The position numbers and the translations under genes are program-made. Below the pieces are notes generated by a model, which was given only the letters and a program-made list of their open reading frames with translations, was not told the DNA's origin and ran no database searches. A stretch of 64,000 nucleotides of DNA from Phlebopus portentosus (lineage: Eukaryota; Basidiomycota; Agaricomycetes; Boletales; Boletinellaceae), in NCBI GenBank assembly GCA_037892935.1, contig JAYXKI010000012.1:1302001-1366000 (forward strand), read 5' to 3'. This document shows, in pieces, positions 10,418 through 20,592 of the stretch. Positions within the stretch are counted from its first letter, which is position 1; each line of letters begins with the position of its first letter.

Positions 10418-12093
10418 TCAAGAGTCATCATAACTCATATCTGAATCGTCTTCGTCGGAGTCCCGTCTTTTGGCGTCCGGCACAGCTCGCCATGACACCA
10501 TCTGTCTGACCCTCCTTTTCAGCACTTCCTCATCAACATTGTCGTAGTCGTCTCCAAAACTCTCATCAAGGTGTTTCTGAAGAGCCTGCAGAAAGTAAAG
10601 ACATTGGATGAACTCGTGTGATTGCCTGAGATCCCATTCACATGTTGTAACTGGCATCCATTGCTAACAGTTGAACGTCAGTTTGAAACCAGGACCTGTA
10701 TTCATTAAAAGGCCCGATGAATGCTTACCAAACTTTCATCCTTCCATGTAGACGCATAAAGGGCGAGCTTGCCCTTGATGCACGTCGCCCCGTAAATGTA
10801 TTTGTTCTTCAGACCCAGCAGCCGGCGCTGATACTGCATACTGCACAGAATCATTCCCATACGTCGCTCCGTAGTATCTTCATCCGGACGTGAAGCTGCC
10901 AAAGCGAATACACCAACATGAAGCTCCAGCAAAGGATAGAAAAGACATTGGAGCGACCATGTACTTGTGATTCGTTCCGAGACCAAACCCATACTGATCT
11001 TGAGCAGGGCAGCCCTTGGAGGCACCTTTGTGACGAACGCATCCGCCTTCGCGCAATATACCTTGGAAGCTTTATTCGTTGATGGCAGGGGAAGTGCGAG
11101 CTCCGTTTCCAACCTAATCTCAGACGTATAAAAAACTGTCTTGCAAGAACTATAGCGAAAACTTACATAAGGTCGCAGCGTTCTTCGGCCTTCACGGACT
11201 GATAAAAAATGAGATGAATCATGGCGCCAACCAGCTCACACTGGGTCACTTCGCTGCCTTCCGTCCCAACAGAGTGTTTAGCAAATGACCAGTTATTTAA
11301 TAGACATTCCCATAAGCGGGGGGCGTCCTCAGACATGTCCCACTGGATCGTGGGATCGTCCCTGACCCAGGTGTCGACGCCTTTTACGAATTCAGACATG
11401 TTCGGCTCCAGAACATCGATGTTTGTCTAAGGTGAGGGGAGAATCATTGACTTGTGTGTTTTAAAGGGCACCGTTTGCCGATGAGCATACCTCCAACGAC
11501 TTGACGGCTTGGGGATATTTGACATCCATCTTAATCCTTTCCACTTCAGAAAGAGCGTCCGGATCTGTCGCATGGCACATGTGCAGTTTCACACTTTCCG
11601 ACCATTCAGTCCAGAGTGACACATTTGACGCTAACCTGTACTTTCGATTAGGCGTGCACGGAGCTAGGAAGAGAACCCACTCACTCTGACGCCGAAATTG
11701 CAGTCTGTACAGCCTGCCTTCGAGGTTTCCAGCACTTTCAAATTAGTCAGGATAGCGGAGAGAATTGTCAATAAGGCTCGCCTAGGTTCAACGTTTCCTC
11801 CGAGGCTCTTTGGAGTGCCTAACGATGCGATCAGCTTGCTCATAATACTGGACATACCTGTTAGAGGTTATATGTATGTAAATCATGCGAAGCAGACCTA
11901 CGCATGAACCTTGTCGCTCTCTAGTTGTTCGGTAGGAACATTCCCGCCAGACATGTTGCTGAATTGAGCATATACGTCAGAGTAAATACAGACAAACGGG
12001 TTTCGTTACGAACCCGGACCCGAGTAGTGCGCCCGCCTCGTCCTCGCGAGGGTCCGAGTCTCCAACCGTTGGATTCGGCACCCTGGTACTCAT
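10418..12093 (-). pseudogene. Type I array gene, copy C, with exon 1 frameshift
   Basis: This is the most diverged type I copy. Exons 2-6 keep frame and splice sites, and the core reads 'VFALAASRP', 'GMILCSMQYQRR' and 'YIYGATCIKGKLALYASTW'. In exon 1, after the residues FVTKPV, one extra base shifts the frame to a stop. Without it, the frame would continue as in the intact copy to a donor near 11898. Either the copy is inactivated or it uses another start. The E-x-K position is lost here as well (LAASR). It is divergently arranged with the TCP11-family gene, 145 bases apart. Confidence 0.6.
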
Positions 12094-12238
12094 TTCTGCA
12101 TGGTCAGATAACTTTCTCTTATGCTGCATGCTGTTGTAATAGAAGAAGTAATGAGAGGACCGTTATGTAATACCGAGACCAACGTTTGAGCGTCACGGGA
12201 TAATTGATGAACAATGATCATAACGACTTACCACGACG
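12094..12238. promoter_or_regulatory. Divergent promoter, type I copy C / TCP11-family gene
   Basis: These 145 bases separate two divergent start codons. The same region, diverged, precedes type I copy B (6920-7011). This shows that the duplication carried the divergent promoter along with the first part of the TCP11 gene. No specific factor site was identified. Confidence 0.45.
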
Positions 12239-14182
12239 ATGACTTCACCTTCGCACCCGCGTTCGTCGTCGACGGTAGCAGCGGGGCCTGATGGGCAGCA
12301 GCGGTTCACAATAGTCGCGCCTTCGCCAATAGTACTGCCAACGAGATTTGCGGATGCTGCATTTTTGCACGTCCTCGTTACCCATCCCGAGTCGCTGATA
12401 CCTCCAGGCAAGTCCTTGCGCGCTGCTTTGTTGCGCCCGGAGGGAGCTGCAAATTCCAACGAGGAATCAAGCAGAAATTCACCGGAATTACTGCAATCAG
12501 CCGTTGAGAAGATCGTTCATCGTGCATTCTGGGACGAGGTCCGTCTTCAGTCCTAGTGCGCTGTCTTGTATTACTTCAGCCTGATATACGCACAGGCACG
12601 CGAAAGTCTGTCCGACGCAGAGCCCTCCAAGCAGATTGCACGGCTGCGTCTCTTATATAAAGACCTGCACATGGCTTTAGAGGGCTTACTTCCAAAGTCG
12701 CATCCCAGTTACGTTAGACTCGCAGCTCCCCTCTCGCCCACTCCGGCTCCTTTGCAGTCGGCTAGGAATCACCTCTTGGAGCTGACGACTGCACTGCAAG
12801 AACGATGTGCCCCCGCTCGGGATGCGCAATTCTCTTCCATACGGAGTGTCTTGGAGATTGAGAATACTTCCGACCTTCCGTCAAGGCTAGTGCAAGCAAT
12901 AAAGCAGATACTGGAAGTCTCGGAGGTGATGAAGAAAGACTTGTCGAATGCTATACTAGGAACTGTGAAAGATGAAGATCTGGAGAAAGAAATACTACGG
13001 ATGGCGAGAGTGGAAGAGAGGAGGGCGATTCTTGAGATTTATGGCGCGAAAAGTATAAAGGATCGATGGAAGTCTTGGCTGTCTAGCGAAGGCACCGAGT
13101 CCAACTCTGGCAGAAATGAAAACGAATGGGTTCGGCGTCTCGTAATGGCCCTGGGAGCGGACGTACCAATTTCCTGCCTGTTACCTTCCGGTAACAGTTC
13201 TGCATCTGAGTCGCCTTCCGCTCCTCCGCAAAGCAGCGGTCCCAGTAATGAAGTCCCTCCCATCTTTGCTCTCTCCTCTTCCGATCTATTTCACATTCAA
13301 AATCATATTCAAGCCCTGGTCATCGTTTCTGTACTACGAACTCTCGTTCCTCACCCTCGTTCAACGTTTACGAACTCATCTTTCGCGAATATCCCTACAG
13401 CTACCTCCTCCCCCTCAAGTGCTGCGAAGCCTCTATTTCAAGGATCATCTGAAGAGGCGTCGGAAACGCGGACGTTTGCAGACCGAGTACTTTCCTTACT
13501 CATGATTGAAGTCGATGAAACCTCTGAAGATGCCGGAACAACGAAACTCATAAACCTCGCGGACGAGGTGCTTCGAGAGCATCGACGACTACAAGTCGTT
13601 CATGCAGTCTCTTCATCAGCAACCGACGATCCCCCATTGCCACCTATCGACGAACAAACCGTCCGCTCTCGCGTTGATGCTCTCCTAAAACCAACCAATC
13701 CCGTCTTCATCCTCTTGCGAAAGCGACTTCTCAACACCCTTGCAGATTCCCTCTTTTCTGTGTTGCAAACCGAAACGGAGAAGCGAAAACGAGATGATGG
13801 GCGACACCTTCCAGAGGCGATCAAGACCGGTCGTGAAGTCGAAACGCAGGCGAAACGTCCGCGATTGAACTTCTCCCATTCGACCTCATCAGGATCAGAG
13901 CCGGACTTAGACTTGAGGAAGAGAGGCCACTTGCATCGCCTGACAGAGGAAATAGTCCGATCAGGCAGGGTCCAAGCCAAAGGCTACGAAGACCCTGTCC
14001 TTGCTCGAGGGATAGGTGAGGTGCTAGACGAATTAGCTGATGTAGTCGAGTGGGTTAGGGATACGTGGGCTGATCGTGGATTTGGTCTAGAAGGCCTCGA
14101 CAGAGATGTGCGTGTAACTGAATCGGACGCGGACGAGGCGGTTAAAGGCAAGGAGAAAGAAGACGGACCAGGTGATACTTGA
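12239..14182 (+). CDS. TCP11/Sok1 family protein
   Basis: Two exons, 12239-12538 and 12596-14182 (57-nt intron GTCCGT...CACAG), 628 aa. The N-terminal part has the family pattern: 'PPGKSLRAALLRPEG', then 'ESSRNSPELLQSAVEKIVHRAFWDE', then after the intron 'SKQIARLRLLYKDLHMALEGLLP'. The middle is helical, followed by Ser/Pro-rich stretches. A basic 'KRPRLNF' segment precedes a conserved C-terminal helical part. The TCP11 family includes yeast Sok1, a suppressor of loss of cAMP-dependent protein kinase, so a signalling role is likely but not visible from sequence. The first ~70 codons were copied into the tandem array as dead fragments (1808-2010, 7012-7207). Confidence 0.85.
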
Positions 14183-14594
14183 ATATTCACCAAGCTTTCG
14201 TCGTGTGCATTCATAGAGCAATCAATTTGCACTCGCCATGGTTTTCTATAGTCGGTTTCATCTGTATAAAGCAGCAAATTGTGTTTCTAACTGTAGCTTC
14301 TTACTTGAGCTCCGATCTGCTCGTTGATTGTATCTTATTTCTGACCGCGTTGCATTTCCCGCCGAAGTCGACGTAATTTTTTTTACCAACAGCGATTGAG
14401 GATCCTAATATTTTGTCGATGCCAAAGTGTCACGGCCAACAACAGAGTCAGTATGTTTAAAAGCCGACGGACGGGTTGCAAGACAGCTTATGGGGAGTAT
14501 TGACAAACTGGAAGAATAAATGAAACCTGCAGTGCCAAAGAAGATGATACACCCGAAAACTTGCTTCACATAGCAACACAAAGGTGTCCAATCT
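14183..14594. other. Convergent 3' intergenic region, no gene
   Basis: This separates the stops of the TCP11-family gene (plus) and DPB4 (minus). It should contain both 3' UTRs and polyadenylation signals. No coding sequence, RNA gene or repeat was recognised. Confidence 0.5.
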
Positions 14595-15629
14595 CTATTT
14601 GGCACCATTAACCTCCACGAGACCCGCCTTCTTGACATCTTGCCTCAACTCGTCCTCATCAACAGCCATCTGATCTACAACTTCCTCTGGCTCGTCAGCC
14701 TCATCTCCAACGTCTTCATCCACATCTACATCATCCGCCAGCTCGTCCTCAAACTCGTCCACAACATCTTCTTCATCCTCATCGGCAGATTCCTCTACTT
14801 GTTCCTGATCCTTCTCCATGTCTATGTCGTCTCCTGCTGTCACGTCAGCTGCAGAGACGGAGGTGGAGAGTGGCGAGGGCCCGTGCCCTCCTTCCGACGC
14901 TCGCTCCTTGCCCTTTGCTTTTGGAGATAAGTTCGATGATGGTTTAGAGCGAGCAGATACGCTATCTCCAGCACCTGCGCCCGAAGCGGCACTTGCGGAT
15001 TTGTGGGTGCTGCTGGAACTCTTCCTCGGATTCTTTGCGTTCTCTCGGAAGACTTGTAAAGCATTCGAATGAAAAGATTGCGTTAAAGCGGAGAGACGGT
15101 AAGACATACTCTGAAGCTCGTGTTGTAATGGCTCGACCATGTCACCGAACTGGATTACTTCAAGTGCTTTGAGGACATCCGAAGCAGACACTGTCTTGTG
15201 TTGTCGGGAAGTGGCGATGTCATGAGCACTGTGCGGGGAAGTCAAACCTGCTGTCCAAAACTCGAAGATCAGAGTACACACGTAGCGGCTATAGAATGAT
15301 GTGAGCATTCTCGTCAGTGAAACTCCAAAGGGAAGACAGAAATGATGTACGTACCCAGATAATTGATGAAGACGGTCGAGCCTTTTTGAAGCGCTGTTAC
15401 TGTCTCCTTTTGAAGTTTTGAGCTCTCCGGAATCTAAATAGAGAAACAAGGAATATATGACAATCAGAAATAGTCACATGAAAGGAAGAGTTTATCCCAC
15501 CGAGCTTTTTGCAATACGCTGGACAAGCGCCTTTGGCAATTCGTAGTAATCAATGCCGTCTGAAGCAGCATCTTGCTGAGCCTGTACGACGGCTGCGGGT
15601 GTAGGTGGATCCTTCTTTGCTGGAGGCAT
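14595..15629 (-). CDS. DPB4: DNA polymerase epsilon subunit D (Dpb4/POLE3-like histone-fold protein)
   Basis: Five exons: 15629-15501, 15433-15355, a 7-nt microexon 15288-15282, 15228-15110, 15052-14595. They sum to 792 nt, 263 aa. The histone fold reads 'LPKALVQRIAKSS|IPESSKLQKE', 'ALQKGSTVFINYL|AAT|AHDIATS', then 'KTVSASDVLKALEVIQF' and 'LQIFRENAK'. The microexon supplies AAT and is needed to keep frame. The last intron (15109-15053, 57 nt) is in frame and stop-free, so retention would insert 19 residues. The C-terminal half is Ser-rich, then strongly acidic (DEDEEDVVDEFEDEL), as in fungal Dpb4. The protein should pair with Dpb3 in polymerase epsilon and possibly in ISW2/CHRAC remodelers. 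Upstream lie several ACGCG boxes. Confidence 0.9.
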
Positions 15630-15720
15630 TTCTAAACTTTTCTTGTGCGCGCTTTAAGAAACGACTGAATGGAGGTAGTGATGCAAGCTCAAGGTCAAGA
15701 GTACTGTCCAAGCCAAGAGA

Positions 15721-15788
15721 ACGCGAATCGTCACGCTGAATGAGACGCGTTACAGTGACGCGTGAGAATATTGACGCGCCCTCACGTG
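15721..15788. promoter_or_regulatory. Cluster of MCB-like ACGCG boxes and a CACGTG E-box
   Basis: ACGCGT occurs at 15745-15750 and 15758-15763, ACGCG at 15721-15725 and 15774-15778, and CACGTG at 15783-15788. All lie in the divergent promoter between DPB4 (start 15629, minus) and the conserved gene starting at 15945 (plus). ACGCGT is the MluI cell-cycle box bound by MBF (Mbp1-Swi6 type) in fungi, which drives S-phase genes. A polymerase epsilon subunit fits that regulation. Factor binding is inferred. Confidence 0.6.
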
Positions 15789-15944
15789 TAATGATCCGCC
15801 ACACCTTGCCGCCCCTCTTCTCTGAGAGTCTTCACGTCTCTTCCACCTTTACACGCCGCATTGAGCGCGTTCAACTCTTTGGCCCTTCAGACAAACAACA
15901 AATATACGTTATATCCTGCTTATAACCCTCCGTATCAACGGGAC

Positions 15945-17164
15945 ATGCCTCGCCTTACACAATACGAGCTCGAAAGGCTCGCAAACATCGAGCGGAACAA
16001 TGACTTAATGAAGTCCTTGGGATTATTCAAACCAGAAGTGGCGCTGTCGAAGGTGAAAGAGGTGTGTGGTATATGGCATACTTCCTGTGAGGCTTGGAAT
16101 CGAAAAATGTCACCTCAACGCACAGGAAGCAAAAGCTAAGCAAGCAGCTAAAGAGAATGAAAAACCACAGTCGGCTCGAAAACGACGTTCTGAGCCATCT
16201 TCATACATTGCTCCGCGAAGAAAGTCCGCACGAATCTCTGCGTCTAGGAGAGGAGTCGACGGGTACAGTTCCCCGCCACTGAACTCCGATCCGATTGACT
16301 TTCTCCCTCACAATTCGCCACGAAAACCGGTGGTGTCTCTGAGACGAATAGCTCCTCCACCTATTCCCGAACAGGATGAAGACGAAGACAACGAGAAAGA
16401 ATTCGATCCAGAATATCGCGCTCCATTGCCTACTCGGAACGCGGATAGGACCCTGCAATTTGCCGATGCGCCACATTTCTCTCCGAACATGACACCTGAA
16501 GAGGTTCTGAAGGCAGGTTCGTTTGGCGGAACCATGTTCCGGTGCGTATCGTATTTCTGAGCTTTCGTATTCCTTAGGCTTACCATGCCAACGTTGTTCC
16601 AACAGACGCCACTACTCAGCTATCACAAAGCAAACCCTCCCAGAAACCGACTACAAAGAACTTCCGGAATCGTGGTACGCCAACCTCGATGTCAAGACTT
16701 ACTTAACTTCGGAAGACTATAACTCACTGGTGAATCGATATCGCGTGAAAGCCGGGCAGACTTTGAGTGATTGGGAGAAAGCTGGTTGGGTGGACCCGCA
16801 GGATCCAAGAGGATGGTTCCAATGGTATGCAAGATTCTACCTTGGGAGACGGACCGCGGATGATGCGAGACAGATCAAGCGATGTAAGTGCCAAGATTCT
16901 CATTTTTGAGTCTTGGAAACTCAACAAGTTACTACAGGGCTCGGCGTGTGCGGCTCTTCCGGTCGCTTCAAACGGAGCCTAGTCAAAAGGATCGCGGAGA
17001 AACGGGCGTCTTGGGATGATGAGACGGTTTCCCCTATTTTAAGGCAGACACGTTGAGTAGTTTGTCTACGCTCTCGCTGTCACATTCGATACTGATTTGC
17101 GCGTTTTACAGTGCAACACTGGGCGTATAAGCTCACCGAGGCAGATTTCAATGCCTATCTGTGA
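15945..17164 (+). CDS. Conserved protein with WFQWYARFYLGRR domain, function unknown
   Basis: Five exons: 15945-16061, 16126-16541, 16606-16883, 16938-17051, 17112-17164. They sum to 978 nt, 325 aa. The N-terminus 'MPRLTQYELERLANIERN' is typical of a fungal family that begins with such a short motif. A basic, Ser/Pro-rich linker follows (RKRRSEPSSYIAPRRKSARI), probably nuclear. The C-terminal domain has 'DPRGWFQWYARFYLGRR', 'RQIKRWLGVCG' and 'VSPILRQTLQHWAYKLTEAD'. I recognise this C-terminal pattern as a widely conserved domain without an assigned function. The gene shares its promoter with DPB4 in divergent orientation. Confidence 0.75.
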
Positions 17165-17303
17165 TCCATTCTTCACATATCAAAATATAGAGTATTTGCA
17201 TTTGTATCTCAGCATGCGTTCATTTGGATTATAATACATGAGCTAACTTTCACTTCATCCGGCTATTCAGCTACATGTTTCGTGAAGATTGACTTGGGCA
17301 TCA

Positions 17304-18822
17304 TCATTCCAATCTATCAATAGTGCAATATCGTAGTATCGTCAGGGTATTCGACATTGAAACCGCGATAGAGAACAGAACCTGACTCACAACATAGTTC
17401 GGCATATCCACCTATCATTGATACAAACAAAACAACAAAGCATCATCAGTAACCGGCAATAACACGAACGAAGGGCCATACGAAAGGATAAGAAAATGTT
17501 AACACGCACTACTTCATGCATACGCAAATCTCCCGCGACGCTGCAAAGCATGTACGCTTGGACACGATCAAGTCCGTACTCCGCGCCGAGGAAAGCTATC
17601 ATATGTCGAACCGCGTCGCGAGTTGCTTCTCGTACATCTTCAATTTCGGAACACAGTGCAATACAGGGGAAGACGAAATCAATTCAGTCACCCTCGGCTT
17701 TCAAATATTACAGTCAATAGGAAGGTTTACCTGGTCCAACACCAGTCGTGCAATAATATTCTTCGTCACTAGTACCGCTTGCACCACCAGATCCTCCCTT
17801 GCTCGTTTGGAAGTGCGGAGTCTTGACGTATGGTTTCTTGTTCTTGAGTACAGTCAGGCGGAGAGTGATCTTGATAGGTGTCTCGATTGCCGTCCCTGAA
17901 TGCATGCATACAGTATATCAAACTTAGGAGGAAGTAAAAGAAGCAAACGAGAAGGGAACACCGCTTACCGCACACCTCTACGAACAAACTCCGGGTTCAG
18001 AGAATCTCATTGAGATGCTTGTAACTATCTAACGCACCTCCATCTCCTTGTGCAGCATGCCCATCCTAGGAATGAATTAGCACGGCCAAAAAGGGACAGG
18101 GTTACCACATGAGTCAAAAGACCTACTCCGGTTGAGAACAATGCTCCTGGGGCTTCAATCGGCAAAAATAACGTCGAACCAATAGTGATATGTTTCGTAT
18201 CGATATTTCCCTGCGCAAGGCATCAACGTGGATCAGGCAAGGACAATGCAAACTGCTTCAGAACTTACGCCGGTGCTGTAAGGTGGAATAGTCGAGAACG
18301 CTCCCTCGATGCCTCTCGCGACGCCCATCTCCCCAGCGAAAGGTCTCAACGGGATCTTTATCCCCTTCATCTCATCGAACCACGCAAACACCGCTTTCCC
18401 ATCCTCATCCTTATGAATTTTCCAGATCTTCAACTGGGGCTCGGGAAACTCATCTGCCAATAACCCGAAACCAGGGATGAGCGCCGTCCAACCCCAATCG
18501 GCCGTCTGGATGTCTAGAACATCGACTTGCAAGGTATCTCCAGGTTCGGCATTGGAGATGTGTACTGGTCCGGTGACTTGGTCGAGTTGGGAAAAGACGA
18601 GCCTGCTCAAGGTTGAGGAGGCTGAGGAGGCAGTGATTTGGCCGTTCGAAGCGTCGAGACAGTCGAATGTTACTGTGTCACCTGAAGCAATATGCAAGAC
18701 TGGATGGATGCTGAAATTACGTATATATCAATAAATGGCATCGCCGATAATTAAGATAGATGCACACACCTTTTGTCCCAAGCGAGATGATTTTGAGAGC
18801 GCTTGACTAAATGAATCGACAT
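17304..18822 (-). CDS. Formamidase/acetamidase family (FmdA/AmdA)
   Basis: Eight exons: 18822-18770, 18710-18269, 18210-18127, 18065-18038, a 9-nt microexon 17977-17969, 17895-17731, 17637-17510, 17411-17304. They sum to 1017 nt, 338 aa. Diagnostic stretches are 'NHLAWDKSIHPVL', 'IASGDTVTFDCLDAS', 'GPVHISNAEPGDTLQVDVL', 'PLRPFAGEMGVA', 'GGNIDTKHITIGSTLFLPI', 'GDGHAAQGDGEVCGTAIE' and 'SVAGDLRMHEVVDMPNYVVS'. The enzyme releases ammonia from formamide or short amides and probably supports nitrogen scavenging in the cytosol. The microexon encodes the EVCG turn. Length is somewhat below that of typical fungal formamidases (about 400 aa), but no internal block is obviously missing. Confidence 0.9.
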
Positions 18823-20592
18823 ACCTCAAGCTGGACCACCCGGTAGGATAGCACTTGCAGTCAAGGGATAGCTTGTAGTGCAGATAGCCTGCTTCCCATC
18901 CTTACCAATACCATTCATATGCACATGCATCATTTTCTGAAGCTTGTTTCCCTCGCTCGTGGGCGCGGGTCCCTCAAATCAAAAAGAACAAAGCGGACCG
19001 TCCATCCGTTGAGCATGATCTATTCAGGTTCTTCAATATGTCATGACAAAGGCGCAACTCGTTGTGAGCCCGATTCTGATAAGCATCTGTAAGCATGCAC
19101 ATCTCTTATTCAAGTTGATGAGAATAAGAGTCGAGGCTGAAAGTGTGTAAGAAGCCTCTGAGGGGATCGACGAAGAATCAGTTGGCACGTGCAAAAGCTG
19201 ATCATTTCACTCAATCATATACCCTTCCCAGTGCCCACCAGCACTGGCAATATCCCTATCTTCCCCTCCATCTCCCACCATCCCCTTCATCTCGTCGTCC
19301 CAGTGCATCGATTGTCACTTAAGTGCATCGATACCGTTCATTTCAACGAAGTGAGTAGATATAGCATCCAAGCACGCCATCGAATTGATTTGAAGCATGA
19401 GTGACGATAAGGTCGCGGTGTGCTATACGCAACGAGGAACTAATAATGAATAAATAGGGAGATGGAGGATATCTTCTCTTACTTAGACCTGGGTCGCAGA
19501 GCAGACTAAGGAGTGCTGTTAGTTCGAACCCGAACGACATGACCTGGGCAAGCCGACATGGATGGGAACTGAGTACTAGTGCGGTTAGCCTGAAAGGTCA
19601 GTCGTTCACATGTATGGAATTTATTGCGCAGGCCTAGGGCGGATGGAAACGTTGGATGTGCATGGGGGCTGTCCAAGCTCATTTGAATCGTGCCGTGGCA
19701 CTTGAGAAAAATCACGGTGTACTGATGTGAACCCGAGACGAGCTGCCCCAAAGGCTAAGCCCTTCTTTGGCCCATGCATACTCTTCGCACCGTGTTTTCG
19801 AGGACCACGCAAAAAGTCGTTGATATTGCACTCCTGGCAGCCTCATACTGGACAGGCTATCGTCCCCGTTGGCATTAATCGGGTTCATTTTCGTCACTAC
19901 TTACGAGTGGGTGCACAGTGATCGGTCGGCGTCTCGAGCTTTTTCTCTCAGGTCACAAAGGCGCTTGCGTTTCTCCTGACCCTTTGTTGTTGTATCATGT
20001 TATATGGCCTGATGACATGGCCTACTGTGCGGATGTTCTCGCAGTGGAAGTCTTTCAAGACTTCAGTATTCGCCACTTCTTTCTTTCTGCACCGGTGTTA
20101 TTTATTCAATTATTGCCCGAAACACAGATCTGCGACTTCTTGTCGCTGCTGAACTATAAGGGCATTGCCGGGGATGGTAATACTCGTGCTCCGTATGATG
20201 GAGGCGATCATGTAGCGCTGCGTTGTTGGAGTCTTCTTTTCTCTTATCCCTCATCGCTACCGTCGAGGATGTCACTGGTAAATTGCTGGAGATTGGCGGT
20301 AATCCTTTTCCCGAAAATGTTTATGAGGTGCTCAGCAACGATCCAGTCGCCGAGCAAAGGTTGCTTTATTACATCACAATGCGAGAAGATATACAAAACG
20401 CAACAAGAAGACAATGACACAAGGTGAGCAAACAAAGAGAACAATCAACAGGAACCAAAGTGCTAACAACAAAGAAAGGACGCAGGAGACAATCAGAAGT
20501 ATAATAGCGATGTCGACAATGAGGAAAACGCGTTTCGAAGAAAGACGTGTGTGCTACGTACATCCATTATAAATGCCAGGAGGGTGAGTTTC
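18823..20592. other. 1.8-kb intergenic region, no supported gene
   Basis: This separates the formamidase start from the 3' end of the 835-aa gene. A plus-strand 169-aa frame (19918-20427) lacks domains, composition bias and splice support. A CACGTG site lies at 19186-19191. Nothing else was recognised. Confidence 0.45.

Noticed and set aside
1..12440. Array considered as a transposon or retroelement cluster
   Set aside because: No reverse transcriptase, transposase, integrase, terminal repeats or target duplications; the repeat boundaries are explained by gene and TCP11 fragments.
14640..15072. Plus-strand frames opposite DPB4
   Set aside because: Antisense of the acidic, low-complexity C-terminus of DPB4.
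19500..19530. B-box-like AGTTCGAACCC
   Set aside because: Flanking bases do not form a T stem on either strand and there is no A box at the right distance.
19918..20427. 169-aa plus-strand open frame
   Set aside because: No domain, no codon or composition signal, no splice or promoter support.
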